Below are positions 9,427 through 18,699 of a DNA stretch of 64,000 nt, one piece after another (the first letter of the stretch is position 1; each line of letters opens with the position of its first letter). The translations under genes were made by a program, and so were the position numbers. Location: contig JAQWHI010000018.1 in NCBI GenBank assembly GCA_029249445.1, positions 485,348-549,347 of the forward strand. Direction: 5' to 3'. This DNA is from Crocinitomicaceae bacterium (GTDB taxonomy: Bacteria > Bacteroidota > Bacteroidia > Flavobacteriales_D > Crocinitomicaceae). Below the pieces are notes generated by a model. That model saw only the letters and a list, made by a program, of their open reading frames with translations. It searched no databases and was not told the origin of the DNA.

Positions 9427-10671
9427 TTACATATTTATTTTCATCAATTCACATCTTAAGAAGTTCATTGCTGACAATACTGCTCGTTTGATATTTCTAC
9501 TTCGATCATTTTCAAAATTAAACCTTTTGGATAAAACCCGATCGGAGCTCGCTATTGATATCCATACAATTCCCACCTCTTCTTTTCCCTCATTCGTTGC
9601 TGGACCAGCATTCCCTGTTATGGAAATACAATAATCTACTTGAAGTATTTCTTTGCCATTTATCGCCATTTGTTCCGCAACTTGCTTACTTACCAGTCCA
9701 AAATCATTGATTGTTTGTTCATCAACCCCCAAATTCTGAATTTTTGATTCTTTTGTATAGCTTATGACCGATCCCTTAAAGTATGTCGACGATCCAGGGA
9801 CAGACGTGAATGCACTTGCAATTGCTCCTCCAGTGCAGCTTTCTGCTGTTCCTACTTGTTTTTCTTGAACCGAAAGCAAATCCCCTACAACCTGAAACAA
9901 ATTCTCACTATCCATTCCAAATACGTTTTTTGGAAACAGTTCAGATATCTGATTGATGTAATACTCAATTCGACGTTTATTTTCTTCTGTGGCTTTTGAC
10001 GAAAGTCTCAAGCGAACACTACCTGGTGCAGGTAAATATGCCAATGCAATACCTTCAGAAGTTAAATTTGTTTCAATAACCTCCATTCGATCGGCAATAT
10101 ACGACTCCCCTATCCCTTGAGTAAGCACTGTTCTGTAATACAATGAATCAAGAGCGAATAGATCTTTCAAACGCGGAAGAACCTCAGCAGACATAATATC
10201 TTTCATTTCATAAGGCACTCCAGGCATACTCACAAGAATTTTCCCATTGCGTTCAAACCACATTCCTGGTGCTGTCCCATTCGGATTGTGCAATACTGTG
10301 CAGTTTTCAGGAACATCAGCTTGAGCAATATTCACATCAAGCATTTCTTTTTTCCTACTATCAAAGAACTCTTTGACGTGCTTTAAAACTGTAGTATTTT
10401 GAATCAAATGACAGTCAAAATAGTCGCAAAGGACCTTTTTGGTAATGTCATCTTTCGTGGGTCCTAATCCACCTGTCATCAGAACCACATCTACCCGATC
10501 CATCGCCTCATCAATCGCCTTATGAATATCGTTTTCATCATCACGAATAACGGTACCATATGCAACCTGAGAGCCCATAAGACTTAATTCTGCACCTATC
10601 CAAGCAGCATTTGTGTTGATGGTCTGACCAATCAATAATTCATCGCCTATACAAATAAGTTCAACTGTCAT
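9427..10671 (-). CDS. cinA: CinA-like protein (nicotinamide mononucleotide deamidase / ADP-ribose pyrophosphatase)
   Basis: Two-domain protein of 414 residues. The N-terminal MoaB/MogA-like domain carries TGGLGPTKDDITK near residue 68 and MPGVPYEMK, associated in the family with ADP-ribose pyrophosphatase activity. The C-terminal PncC domain carries GTAESCTGGAIASAFTSVPG near residue 280, with the serine used for NMN deamidation in the pyridine nucleotide cycle. The ATG overlaps the rlmD stop by four bases, so the two are translationally coupled at the end of the lipid A operon. A competence role is historical and not implied here. Confidence 0.92.
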   Translation of the reverse strand: MTVELICIGDELLIGQTINTNAAWIGAELSLMGSQVAYGTVIRDDENDIHKAIDEAMDRVDVVLMTGGLGPTKDDITKKVLCDYFDCHLIQNTTVLKHVKEFFDSRKKEMLDVNIAQADVPENCTVLHNPNGTAPGMWFERNGKILVSMPGVPYEMKDIMSAEVLPRLKDLFALDSLYYRTVLTQGIGESYIADRMEVIETNLTSEGIALAYLPAPGSVRLRLSSKATEENKRRIEYYINQISELFPKNVFGMDSENLFQVVGDLLSVQEKQVGTAESCTGGAIASAFTSVPGSSTYFKGSVISYTKESKIQNLGVDEQTINDFGLVSKQVAEQMAINGKEILQVDYCISITGNAGPATNEGKEEVGIVWISIASSDRVLSKRFNFENDRSRNIKRAVLSAMNFLRCELMKINM

Positions 10672-12104
10672 ACTTTTCGCTTTTTGTACTTCGCAATTGC
10701 TTCAATATGTCCCGTGTGAGGGAATTGGTCGACAAGTGAAATTTTTTCCAATTGGTATCCCTCTTTCATTAAGGTATCTGTATCTCTCGCCTGTGTGGAG
10801 GGGTTACAAGAAATGTAAACGATATTTTCAGCGTCAAGATCAATGACTTTCTTCAGTGTTTTTGGGGCAATTCCCGCACGGGGTGGATCCAAAATAATTG
10901 TCTTAATCTTTCCTACATACTCTGGATATGCTTTTAAAAATTTGCCGACATCAGCCGCGTAAAAATCAATACCATCAATCTGATTGCGTCGGGCATTCTT
11001 TTTTGCGTCTTCAATTGCTTCCTCTACAATATCTACACCAATAATTTTTACATGTTCATTTCGAGAGGTTAAAATTTGACCAATTGTTCCAGTTCCACAA
11101 AACAAATCCATAACAACATCATTGTCATTCAAGTCTTCCTCAAAAACATAATCCAGTGCTTTGGTATACAATCTCTCCGCGCTTTTTGGATTGGTCTGAA
11201 AGAAACTCTCCATAGAAATCTCAAAATCTAATCCCAACAATCGCTCTACAATCACTGGCTCACCATATAGTAGATTGCTTTGACCATTCTCAATTTTAGC
11301 CCGATCTGCAACATTATCATTCACAGTATGCTGGATGCCTGCAAGACGATCTCCCAGTTTTTCAATCAAAAAATCAACAAATAACTGCGATTTGAACTTT
11401 TCTATTCCCTGAGATGATGTTACCAAGTTCAGTAAGAGCTTGTCTTGATGAAATGATTTACGCACCACGATATGTCGAAAAAAGCCCGTTTTTTTGGGTG
11501 GGTGCCATGCTGGAAGTCCCGACGACTTTAACAGCGCTCTAACCTCAATTAATAAAGTTTCCCATTCTTCATCAAACATACCGCTTGGTTTGTCCAAGGA
11601 TTCTACTTTCCACCAAGTTCCTCTTCGTTTGAAACCCAAAGCAAATGCATCATCAATATCCTCCCCAGTCAATCGATCGTGTTCAATCGACGAAAAACTA
11701 TACTCCATTTTATTTCTGTAGAAAAAATGATTAGGAGATGCAATAAATTCGTCGAAATACTCTTCTGGATGCTCCACCCCTCCAATCCTTCGGTATATCT
11801 CTAAAGTTGATTCTTTTTTTACCTTCTCTTGTTCTTCAATAGGAACAAAAATATAAGGTCCCCCCGAGATCTCTTGATACAGCGCATCTTTTTCGATCGG
11901 TGACCGTTCAATAATCTCTATTAGCTTCGCCTCAGCAAATCTTTTTCTTTTTTTTGAAATACGCGCCTTGACCCTTTGACCCGGGAAGGTGTTATCTACA
12001 AATATTACATATTCTCCGTTCTCAGTTGCAACTTTCGCCACCCCTTTTCCACCGAATGCATAACCGGAAATATCAACCGTTATGACGTCTGCTCTTTTCA
12101 ACAT
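10668..12104 (-). CDS. rlmD: RlmD/RumA-type 23S rRNA uracil-5-methyltransferase
   Basis: S-adenosylmethionine-dependent methyltransferase of the RumA/TrmA group, 478 residues. It has an N-terminal TRAM domain with GYAFGGKGVAKV, the SAM-binding LFCGTGTIGQ near residue 335, a DPPRAG motif near residue 405 and the catalytic cysteine in ISCNPSTQARD near residue 433. The iron-sulfur cluster motif of E. coli RlmD, usually CGGC followed by a Q, is replaced by SGGPYIFVP, so the cluster is probably missing. Position specificity (U1939, U747 or tRNA U54) cannot be settled from sequence. It lies four bases after the lpxA stop and overlaps cinA. Confidence 0.88.
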   Translation of the reverse strand: MLKRADVITVDISGYAFGGKGVAKVATENGEYVIFVDNTFPGQRVKARISKKRKRFAEAKLIEIIERSPIEKDALYQEISGGPYIFVPIEEQEKVKKESTLEIYRRIGGVEHPEEYFDEFIASPNHFFYRNKMEYSFSSIEHDRLTGEDIDDAFALGFKRRGTWWKVESLDKPSGMFDEEWETLLIEVRALLKSSGLPAWHPPKKTGFFRHIVVRKSFHQDKLLLNLVTSSQGIEKFKSQLFVDFLIEKLGDRLAGIQHTVNDNVADRAKIENGQSNLLYGEPVIVERLLGLDFEISMESFFQTNPKSAERLYTKALDYVFEEDLNDNDVVMDLFCGTGTIGQILTSRNEHVKIIGVDIVEEAIEDAKKNARRNQIDGIDFYAADVGKFLKAYPEYVGKIKTIILDPPRAGIAPKTLKKVIDLDAENIVYISCNPSTQARDTDTLMKEGYQLEKISLVDQFPHTGHIEAIAKYKKRKV

Positions 12105-12108
12105 GTTT

Positions 12109-12885
12109 TTAGATCATTCCTCGAATTATCCCTTTGTCAGATTCAGAGATAAAATCGAGAATTTGGTTTCTGTATTCAGAATCAGCTATTTGTTCTTTCA
12201 CTGCCTCAACCCCCTTAGAAAGGTTATTATTCATTACGTACAGCAAGCGATAAACATCTTCAATTTCTTTTACATCCTCATCTGAGAAACCACGTCTTCT
12301 TAGTCCTACTGAATTTACTCCTGCAAAACCTAAAGGTTCCCGAGCTGCTTTCACAAATGGAGGAATATTTTTACGCACCAAAGAGGCACCACCAACAAAG
12401 GCATGCGCTCCAATACGGACAAATTGCTGCGTCCCAACTTTCCCTTCCAAAATTGCATAATCTTCAATAATATTGTGGCCTGCTAAGCCAACAAAACTTG
12501 CCATAATAACATTGTTTCCTATTTGGCAGTCATGGGCAATATGAACATACGTCATTAATAGGCAATTGCTTCCAATTTTCGTGACCCATTTGTCCTTGGT
12601 TCCGCGATGTATTGTAACACATTCTCGAATTGATGTGTTATCACCTATTTCAACGGTCGTTTCTTCTCCATCAAATTTTAAATCTTGAGGTGTCACACCG
12701 ATCACAGCTCCTGGGAAAACTTCGCAGTTCTTTCCGATTGTTGTTCCCGGATAAATAGTCACATTGGGATGTATTCTTGTACCTTCTCCAATCGTCACGT
12801 TTTCAAAAATTGTAGAAAATGAGTCTACCGAAACGTTTTGACCAAGACGTGCGTCTTTTGAAATATTTGCGAGTTTACTTATCAT
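12109..12885 (-). CDS. lpxA: UDP-N-acetylglucosamine acyltransferase
   Basis: Transfers a 3-hydroxyacyl chain from acyl carrier protein to UDP-GlcNAc, the first step of lipid A synthesis, in the cytoplasm. The 258-residue protein is a left-handed beta-helix of hexapeptide repeats, with TIHRGT and the catalytic histidine in HIAHDCQIG near residue 120, followed by a C-terminal helical domain with GLRRRGFS. The start overlaps the lpxC-fabZ stop by four bases (ATGA), so translation is likely coupled. Length and organisation are standard. Confidence 0.97.
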   Translation of the reverse strand: MISKLANISKDARLGQNVSVDSFSTIFENVTIGEGTRIHPNVTIYPGTTIGKNCEVFPGAVIGVTPQDLKFDGEETTVEIGDNTSIRECVTIHRGTKDKWVTKIGSNCLLMTYVHIAHDCQIGNNVIMASFVGLAGHNIIEDYAILEGKVGTQQFVRIGAHAFVGGASLVRKNIPPFVKAAREPLGFAGVNSVGLRRRGFSDEDVKEIEDVYRLLYVMNNNLSKGVEAVKEQIADSEYRNQILDFISESDKGIIRGMI

Positions 12886-14282
12886 TTTTTGTCTTTAACA
12901 ACTTGTGCAAGCATCTGAGCTTCAACTACGGGCTGTCCATTTACATATCCCACTCCTCCCATATTTACCAGCCCTCTTCGAATCGGCGAAAGTAACTTAA
13001 GTTCGAATACTAGAGTATCGCCCGGCAATACTTTTTGTTTGAATTTTACATTATCAATCTTCATGAAATAAGTCGAGTAAAGATGTGGCTCTTCTACCTT
13101 ACTCAAGGCGAATATCCCTCCTACTTGTGCCATAGCTTCTACCATCAATACTCCAGGAAAAACTGGATTTCCTGGAAAATGCCCAGTAAAAATTGGCTCA
13201 TTCATAGTAATGTTCTTCACACCAACAACACTCTCTTCATCAATCGACATTATTTTATCGACCATTAAAAATGGAAATCTATGCGGAAGCATCCGTTCGA
13301 TATCATTGATGTCGTAGAGCGGTTTAGAAGATAAATCAAAATGTCTACCTGTCTTTTCTTGCTCTTTCATGTAGGCTTTGAGTACTTTTGCGAATCCAAT
13401 ATTTCCAGCATGACCGGGACGAGCGGCAAGTATATGTGCTTTTATCGGCTTCCCGATTAACGCCAAATCTCCAACAATATCAAGTAATTTATGTCGGGCC
13501 GGTTCATTTTCAAACTTTAGGTTTGTACTGTTCAATACACCCCTTCCGTCAATACGAATATCCAGGTCCTCCTTGCCGAGAACTTTCGCTAAATGATCCA
13601 ATTCCTCTTGGCTCACATTTTCGCGTTCCACAAGAACAATTGCATTGTCTAAATCACCACCTTTTATCAAGTTATTCTTGGCAAGAAACTCCAACTCCTT
13701 CAAAAACACAAAAGTTCGACAAGTCGCTATTTCCTCTTTAAAATCTTCAATCTTGTACATTGTAGCATGCTGCGTGCCCAATACTGGAGACTTGTAGTCA
13801 ACCATAACTGTTAATCGGTAGTTCTCATCTGGAACAGCAAGAAACTCAACACCTTTATCCAAATCTTCCCAAGGAATATTTTCAGACAGTTCTAAATATA
13901 CTCGAGCAGCATCTTGATTTTCGTAACCAGCGGACTCTATCGCTTCGACAAAGACCATTGAGCTACCATCCATAATTGGTATCTCTGGACCATCTATTTT
14001 AATCAACGCATTATCAACCTGACAAGCGTAAAGTGCAGCTAAGATGTGTTCAGTAGTATAAACCCGTGCTCCATGCTGTTCGAGCGTTGTTCCTCTATCT
14101 GTAGCTACTACCAAATCACAATCTGCATTGATTACAGGCGCACCATCCAAATCCATGCGTTGAAATTTGTATCCGTGATTCGCTGCCGCAGGTACAATTT
14201 CAACATTTACTTTTTCACCTGTATGCAAACCAACACCCGAAAATTTTACAGGTGAATTTAGAGTTCTTTGCTTTTCAGCCAT
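12882..14282 (-). CDS. lpxC/fabZ: Bifunctional LpxC-FabZ: UDP-acyl-GlcNAc deacetylase / 3-hydroxyacyl-ACP dehydratase
   Basis: Fusion of 466 residues. Residues 1-310 are LpxC, the zinc deacetylase that commits to lipid A synthesis: EHILAALYA near residue 78, [15 protein letters not shown] and [12 protein letters not shown] carry the zinc and catalytic residues. Residues 320-466 are Fab[15 protein letters not shown] and the active-site [20 protein letters not shown]. FabZ draws the same hydroxyacyl-ACP pool into fatty acid synthesis, so the fusion ties the two fates together; this fusion is characteristic of Bacteroidota. The start overlaps the lpxD stop by eight bases. Confidence 0.97.
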   Translation of the reverse strand: MAEKQRTLNSPVKFSGVGLHTGEKVNVEIVPAAANHGYKFQRMDLDGAPVINADCDLVVATDRGTTLEQHGARVYTTEHILAALYACQVDNALIKIDGPEIPIMDGSSMVFVEAIESAGYENQDAARVYLELSENIPWEDLDKGVEFLAVPDENYRLTVMVDYKSPVLGTQHATMYKIEDFKEEIATCRTFVFLKELEFLAKNNLIKGGDLDNAIVLVERENVSQEELDHLAKVLGKEDLDIRIDGRGVLNSTNLKFENEPARHKLLDIVGDLALIGKPIKAHILAARPGHAGNIGFAKVLKAYMKEQEKTGRHFDLSSKPLYDINDIERMLPHRFPFLMVDKIMSIDEESVVGVKNITMNEPIFTGHFPGNPVFPGVLMVEAMAQVGGIFALSKVEEPHLYSTYFMKIDNVKFKQKVLPGDTLVFELKLLSPIRRGLVNMGGVGYVNGQPVVEAQMLAQVVKDKK

Positions 14283-15330
14283 CTTGTTCTTGGTCTTTTA
14301 TTAGTAATTTAATTTTATCCTCGAGTGCTTTGAGTCGCTCCAAAATTCGTGGCAACCTCCTGAAGCCTAAATATGATTTCTTAAATTCCATACTGTCAAA
14401 TGCAGGAGAGCCCATTACTGTTTTTCCTTCTTTCACGATACCGCTGACCCCAGACTGCGCGGCAATTTTTGCGCCGTCACCAATTTTTATGTGTCCCGCC
14501 ATGCCAACCTGTCCACCAATCAATACATTATTTCCAATCTTAGTTGACCCTGCAATACCTACCTGTGCTGCCATTGCAGTATTCGTTCCGATTTCAACAT
14601 TATGCCCAATCTGAACCAAGTTGTCGATTTTTGCACCTTTTCGCACAATTGTGCTCCCCATTGTTGCTCTGTCAATAGAAGAATTAGCACCAACATCAAC
14701 GCAGTCTTCAAGGACAACATTTCCTATCTGAGGGATTTTTTGAAATTCACCATTTTTATCTGGTGCAAATCCGAAGCCATCGGCACCAATGACAGCACCT
14801 GAATGAATGATACAATTTTTTCCAATAATACAATCACGATAGACAGTAACTCCAGGATAAATAACAGTACCTGCTCCAATCTCAACATTTGAACCGATCG
14901 TTACATTCGGATAAATTTCGACATTATCCCCTACTTTGACATTTGAACCAATGTATGAAAACGCCCCTAAATAAACATTATCACCCATTTGGGCAGATAC
15001 GTCAATAAAAGATGGAGACTCTATTCTTGCCTCTTGTTTATGCATTGTATCATACATCTCTAATAACTTAGCGAAACACGAATAGGCATCTTCGACTTTA
15101 ATTAGCGTTAATGTATCAGGAATTGGCTTTGTTGGAATAAAAGTTGTATTAACTATACAAATACTTGATCCTGTGGAGTAGATATATTCTTCGTATTTAG
15201 GATTGGCAAGGAAGGATAAAGCGCCTGGCCTTCCTTCTTCAATTTTTGCTAAGGTTTCAACTTCAGCAGAGGCGTCTCCTTGAATTTCTCCGTTAATCAG
15301 TCCAGCAATTTGCTCGGCATTAAATTTCAT
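14275..15330 (-). CDS. lpxD: UDP-3-O-(3-hydroxyacyl)glucosamine N-acyltransferase
   Basis: Third enzyme of lipid A synthesis; adds the N-linked hydroxyacyl chain from acyl carrier protein. The 351-residue protein has an N-terminal uridine-binding domain ([11 protein letters not shown]), a long hexapeptide-repeat beta-helix with [16 protein letters not shown] near residue 190 and the catalytic histidine in QIGHNVEIG near residue 240, then a C-terminal helix. It is the first gene of the lpxD-lpxC/fabZ-lpxA-rlmD-cinA operon. A TAATTTTG promoter box ends exactly four bases before the ATG, which suggests a leaderless transcript. Confidence 0.97.
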   Translation of the reverse strand: MKFNAEQIAGLINGEIQGDASAEVETLAKIEEGRPGALSFLANPKYEEYIYSTGSSICIVNTTFIPTKPIPDTLTLIKVEDAYSCFAKLLEMYDTMHKQEARIESPSFIDVSAQMGDNVYLGAFSYIGSNVKVGDNVEIYPNVTIGSNVEIGAGTVIYPGVTVYRDCIIGKNCIIHSGAVIGADGFGFAPDKNGEFQKIPQIGNVVLEDCVDVGANSSIDRATMGSTIVRKGAKIDNLVQIGHNVEIGTNTAMAAQVGIAGSTKIGNNVLIGGQVGMAGHIKIGDGAKIAAQSGVSGIVKEGKTVMGSPAFDSMEFKKSYLGFRRLPRILERLKALEDKIKLLIKDQEQDG

Positions 15331-15334
15331 ACCT

Positions 15335-15342
15335 CAAAATTA
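15335..15342 (-). promoter_or_regulatory. TAnnTTTG promoter box of the lpxD operon
   Basis: Minus strand TAATTTTG matches the Bacteroidota -7 consensus and is separated from the lpxD ATG by four bases (AGGT), so transcription should begin at or next to the start codon. Confidence 0.65.
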
Positions 15343-15404
15343 TAAAAACAAACGTGTAAACGACTATCAAAACAGTCGTTTTATCAACATCGATGGTTTA
15401 ACAA

Positions 15405-16088
15405 TCAACGATCGCAAAGCTCCAGTGAGGAATGATGAAATGTTGAAATGTTGAGTTTTGTCTTGTACCAAATCATCGTCATTCCGATGGTGTCCCCTTT
15501 ATTAATAATGGTAATATAATGCTCTGGCTTCGGCCGAACGGACAAATCAGACTTCTCAAAGTTGATTCGTCCAGAAGATTTCAGCCTTTCATAAATTTTC
15601 TTCGTGCTAATCAAACCCAACTGCTCTTGCTGGCAGGCAATACGCTCACCCTCTTCAGCATAAATCATATTTTCATCTTTTGGAACACGAATTATCGTAC
15701 CAGATCCTTTTTTGGTAGCACTAATACCATTGATAGCGTCTCCTAAAAACACCTCTGAAATGAAGCTTTCATCAGGTAGAGAGAATACAAATGACTGATC
15801 CTTTCGTTCAATTACATACAATTTATCCTTCTTACTCTTATCGCTTTTTGTGAATTCCACATCACCATCATTAAGAGCATTAATTATACTGTTATACGTG
15901 ATGTTTTTTTTGTCCATTTGAGCCTTTGTACTATCTGAAACAACGATCAAACGGTCTAGAATCGCATTCTTTACACGGTTTGAAGGTGTCCAAGAACAGC
16001 CTCGATTTTGGAAAAAGAAAATTACAAATACTGTTCCTATACCAAACCCTATTCCATAATATTTCAGTCTTCTCAGTAATGACTCCAT
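15405..16088 (-). CDS. Membrane-anchored protein of unknown function
   Basis: One N-terminal membrane segment (YYGIGFGIGTVFVIFFF) is followed by a polar domain of about 190 residues, probably periplasmic, with NRGCSW just after the membrane. The ORF track begins at an ATG at 16127; I prefer the ATG at 16088 because it puts the positively charged MESLLRRLKYY directly before the membrane segment, giving 227 residues. The part after the membrane (NRVKNAILDRL to DGDVEF) resembles what I recall of Bacteroidota DUF4258 proteins, but this is a weak resemblance. It stands alone between thioredoxin and the lpx operon. No function can be assigned. Confidence 0.75.
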   Translation of the reverse strand: MESLLRRLKYYGIGFGIGTVFVIFFFQNRGCSWTPSNRVKNAILDRLIVVSDSTKAQMDKKNITYNSIINALNDGDVEFTKSDKSKKDKLYVIERKDQSFVFSLPDESFISEVFLGDAINGISATKKGSGTIIRVPKDENMIYAEEGERIACQQEQLGLISTKKIYERLKSSGRINFEKSDLSVRPKPEHYITIINKGDTIGMTMIWYKTKLNISTFHHSSLELCDR

Positions 16089-16167
16089 AAATCTCTTTTT
16101 TGCGAAGATACTCAATTCAACTCGCATCTTCCCTCACATAATTAAACAACTTACGATGATAGGAATT

Positions 16168-16200
16168 AAAAAAAACCGTTCCAAAACTGAAACGGTTTTA
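16168..16200 (-). terminator. Intrinsic terminator after trxA
   Basis: Minus strand AAACCGTTTC and GAACGGTTT form a stem (one mismatch) around AGTTTTG, followed by a run of T. It begins 26 bases after the thioredoxin stop. Confidence 0.85.
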
Positions 16201-16225
16201 ATACATATTTTTTTTCCTGAAGAAC

Positions 16226-16543
16226 TTACATTATAGCATCTAGTTTTGCTTTCAATTGTGCTTCCGGCACGGCGCCAACAGACTTATCAGCAACCTCTCC
16301 ATTTTTAAGAAACAAAACCGTAGGAATATTTCTTACTCCGAACTGAGCCGAAACCCCAGGATTCTGATCCACATTTACTTTTCCGATCACTGCTTTCCCA
16401 TCATAATCTCCAGCCATTTTCTCAATTACCGGTCCGATCATTCTGCAAGGTCCACACCACTCCGCCCAAAAGTCAACCACGACCGGCTTGTCTGATTTCA
16501 ATACCAACTCCTCAAAATTCGCATCTGTTATTTCTAATGCCAT
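16226..16543 (-). CDS. trxA: Thioredoxin
   Basis: Small cytoplasmic disulfide reductase of 105 residues. The redox motif WAEWCGPCRMIGP is at about residue 30 and the cis-proline motif NIPTVLFLKNG near residue 75; no signal peptide or extra domain is present. The start is followed by a typical N-terminus. It is a single-gene unit with a terminator downstream and a promoter-like TTG-N19-TAAATTTA upstream. Confidence 0.97.
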   Translation of the reverse strand: MALEITDANFEELVLKSDKPVVVDFWAEWCGPCRMIGPVIEKMAGDYDGKAVIGKVNVDQNPGVSAQFGVRNIPTVLFLKNGEVADKSVGAVPEAQLKAKLDAIM

Positions 16544-16584
16544 ATATTCTATTGTTTAGTTTTTAAATAATTACCACTACGGTA

Positions 16585-16614
16585 TAAATTTACTTTTTCT
16601 ATAATTTTTGTCAA
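16585..16614 (-). promoter_or_regulatory. Promoter-like -33/-7 pair upstream of trxA
   Basis: Minus strand TTG, 19 bases, then TAAATTTA, which matches seven of eight positions of TAnnTTTG; it gives a leader of about 35 bases before the trxA start. Confidence 0.5.
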
Positions 16615-16652
16615 TTATTTTGCCAAATAAAATTTTGTGCCATCTTGTCATG

Positions 16653-17051
16653 CTATGCGTTCAGAACATGCATTTTTTTCATTGTCTTTTGGTTCACTGT
16701 CTTCAAACAAAAATAATAATCGCCATTTTTTAAGGTCGTGGTATTGAACTTTACAATATTTCCACCAGGTGAAGCAATCCTCTCTGCCACAATAGTCAAA
16801 TCCACCATACTTTCGTCTAAAATGAGTAACTTAAACTCACGTTCTTTTTCAGATGTAAAATAAAACTCAACCTCACCCGAAACCGGATCATTTTCGAGAG
16901 CATAAAGCACGCAGTAGTCATCTCCACTTATCGCACCTTTGTTCAACTTTTTCAAAAGGCGTTTGTATGCAATTGACAAAACCAACAAACCCAATGTTGC
17001 ATATAGCGTTCCCAATCCAATATCAATAAACGAATAACCTACTAAAACCAT
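16653..17051 (-). CDS. Membrane-anchored protein with a sorting-domain-like C-terminus
   Basis: A 132-residue protein of unknown function. Residues 7-28 are one hydrophobic segment (GLGTLYATLGLLVLSIAY) followed by KRLLKKLNK, which predicts an N-out or N-terminal anchor with the rest soluble. The last 80 residues are beta-rich, with GEVEFYFTSE, a central LTIVAE strand, LKNGDYYFCLKT and a final KKMHVLNA; this order resembles the small beta-sandwich of type A T9SS sorting domains, where GxYFxxxxT precedes a basic tail. There is no cleavable signal peptide, so it is not an obvious cargo. It is one base downstream of the DUF493 gene, last of a four-gene operon. Confidence 0.75.
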   Translation of the reverse strand: MVLVGYSFIDIGLGTLYATLGLLVLSIAYKRLLKKLNKGAISGDDYCVLYALENDPVSGEVEFYFTSEKEREFKLLILDESMVDLTIVAERIASPGGNIVKFNTTTLKNGDYYFCLKTVNQKTMKKMHVLNA

Positions 17052-17052
17052 A

Positions 17053-17319
17053 CTAAAGAGCCATTAATCCTTCTATCAAAGAAGATTTTTTATATTTCTC
17101 AATGATTGATTCAACATCTAGCATCAATTCTTTCGCACTCACACTGATATATTTCCCAGTTTTGGAAGGCTGCATTTTCAAATTCACTGCATCATCAAAT
17201 AATGCTGTTGTTTTCGCCAATACCTTAGAGTTGTTTGGAACAATAAATTTAAATAAGTAGACACCGGGCCACTCTTGAAGATTTAACTGCTCACGCAATT
17301 TAAAATAAGGATCAGACAT
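17053..17319 (-). CDS. DUF493 family protein (YbeD-like)
   Basis: An 88-residue protein with an ACT-like fold expected for DUF493. The EWPGVYLFKFIVPN segment and the GKYISVSAKELMLDVESIIEKY segment are typical of the family, whose E. coli member YbeD sits near lipoate genes; its function is not established. The start overlaps the upstream unknown gene by eight bases and the stop is one base from the downstream one, so translation is probably coupled across the group. Confidence 0.85.
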   Translation of the reverse strand: MSDPYFKLREQLNLQEWPGVYLFKFIVPNNSKVLAKTTALFDDAVNLKMQPSKTGKYISVSAKELMLDVESIIEKYKKSSLIEGLMAL

Positions 17320-17887
17320 TTGAATCTAATTTTAACCACAAAGATAATCGTTTACTTTCGTCCAACAGCACATTTTTTCCATCAATAAAAGTATCAATCT
17401 CGTGAATTTGTGACTTGCCTTCATCACCGAATGTCGATACTGCATGAAAAAGATCCATGTCATCAGGTTCTTTTGAAACTACAACGCCATCAAAATCATC
17501 AAAATTTTGTTGCCAAACTAGAGCATACAATCGAATAAATTGAATATAGGCGTTACAAATTTGAATCAACTGAAGTCCATTACCAGTATTCATTACAGCG
17601 GTTCGATACTGACTCTTGTATTTGACGTATACCTCATGAGCAGATACCAAATCCTCGGGAGCATTAAAATCAAAACAGAGCTCTTCTGGTGAATCTAAAA
17701 CTCCACCTAAAGCAACATAAGCTGTGTTCAATAATTCGATACGTTTTATTTTCGCTTGAACTACTTTTGATACCGGGAAATGGCCAACTAAAAACTGCTT
17801 TAATACAAACAAGTTTGATTCATAAAGATCAATAAGATCAACCCCATCTTCCTGAGGAAGATAAATATGTGCCTCTTCAACCATCAT
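17312..17887 (-). CDS. Hypothetical protein, 191 residues
   Basis: I do not recognise this protein. It is soluble, acidic and probably mostly helical, without signal peptide or membrane segment. Notable stretches are LYESNLFVLKQFLVGHFPVSK near residue 22 and NAYIQFIRLYALVWQQNF near residue 112. Two adjacent ATG codons (17887 and 17884) are possible starts; both overlap the end of the terC gene. The stop overlaps the DUF493 start by eight bases. Position between TerC and DUF493 suggests a shared transcript but gives no function. Confidence 0.75.
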   Translation of the reverse strand: MMVEEAHIYLPQEDGVDLIDLYESNLFVLKQFLVGHFPVSKVVQAKIKRIELLNTAYVALGGVLDSPEELCFDFNAPEDLVSAHEVYVKYKSQYRTAVMNTGNGLQLIQICNAYIQFIRLYALVWQQNFDDFDGVVVSKEPDDMDLFHAVSTFGDEGKSQIHEIDTFIDGKNVLLDESKRLSLWLKLDSNV

Positions 17888-18656
17888 ATTCTCCCCCCCT
17901 CTTTCGGGCCTGATTTCTTCGCATTCGAATATTCAAAAACTCCACAAGAAGAGCGTACATCATGGCAAAATAAATATATCCTTTCGGAATTTCTTGTCCG
18001 AATGCTTCTGCGACCAAAACAACCCCAATTGTTACAAGAAACCCTAATGAAATCATTTTAATTGTAGGTCTATTATTGATGAAATCGCTAATTGGCTTGG
18101 CAAAAAGCATCATTACAATCATCGATACAATAACCGCTGCATAAATGATCACTACCGGACTATATTCCTCCCCACCCATACCATTTGTCATTCCAACAGC
18201 GGTGATAATAGAATCAAAACTGAAAACCAAATCAATAAGAATAATTTGTACAATTACCGCACGAATGGATTTTACAGGTTTCGAATCTTCATGCGAATCA
18301 CCAACCACTGAGCTGTGCATCTCGATGGTACTCTTATAAATAAGGAACAAACCTCCAAACAATAGAACGAGACTTTGCAGCGAAAACTCTTGGATAAATT
18401 CCCAAGTTGCATCCGGAAACAAAGGTTTATCCATCCGCATCAACCAGGCAACAAATGCCAACAAAACAAGTCGAACAATTAACGCCAAGGTAAGACCGAT
18501 ATTTCTTGCTTTTCGTTGATTTTCTTGAGGCAACCGATCTGTTACTATCGAAATAAAAATGATGTTGTCAATGCCAAGCACTATCTCCAGAAGAGCAAGA
18601 ATGATAAAATAAACAAAACCATCCCAGGTAAATAACAAATGAAAAAAGTCAGTCAT
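17877..18656 (-). CDS. TerC family integral membrane protein
   Basis: Inner-membrane protein of about 259 residues with seven or so hydrophobic segments. The family signature LEIVLGIDNIIFISI is near residue 25 and a second acidic membrane motif, LIDLVFSFDSIITAVGM, near residue 145; these aspartates are implicated in metal (manganese) export or metalation in TerC/Alx proteins. The ORF track extends to a TTG at 18683, but a TACTTTTG promoter box at 18673-18680 lies between, so the ATG at 18656 is the likely start. First gene of a compact four-gene operon. Tellurite resistance itself is not implied. Confidence 0.9.
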   Translation of the reverse strand: MTDFFHLLFTWDGFVYFIILALLEIVLGIDNIIFISIVTDRLPQENQRKARNIGLTLALIVRLVLLAFVAWLMRMDKPLFPDATWEFIQEFSLQSLVLLFGGLFLIYKSTIEMHSSVVGDSHEDSKPVKSIRAVIVQIILIDLVFSFDSIITAVGMTNGMGGEEYSPVVIIYAAVIVSMIVMMLFAKPISDFINNRPTIKMISLGFLVTIGVVLVAEAFGQEIPKGYIYFAMMYALLVEFLNIRMRRNQARKRGGEYDG

Positions 18657-18672
18657 TGATTTGCGTTTAATA

Positions 18673-18680
18673 CAAAAGTA
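18673..18680 (-). promoter_or_regulatory. TAnnTTTG promoter box of the terC operon
   Basis: Minus strand TACTTTTG, 16 bases before the ATG at 18656, with a TTG 16 bases upstream. It makes the longer TTG start at 18683 unlikely, because that codon would lie upstream of the transcription start. Confidence 0.6.
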
Positions 18681-18699
18681 CAAAATAGGATTAATTCAA

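Noticed and set aside
17877-18656. Tellurite resistance system
   Set aside because: The TerC-family protein and the separate TerB-like protein at 45252 are far apart and without other ter genes; housekeeping metal roles are more likely.
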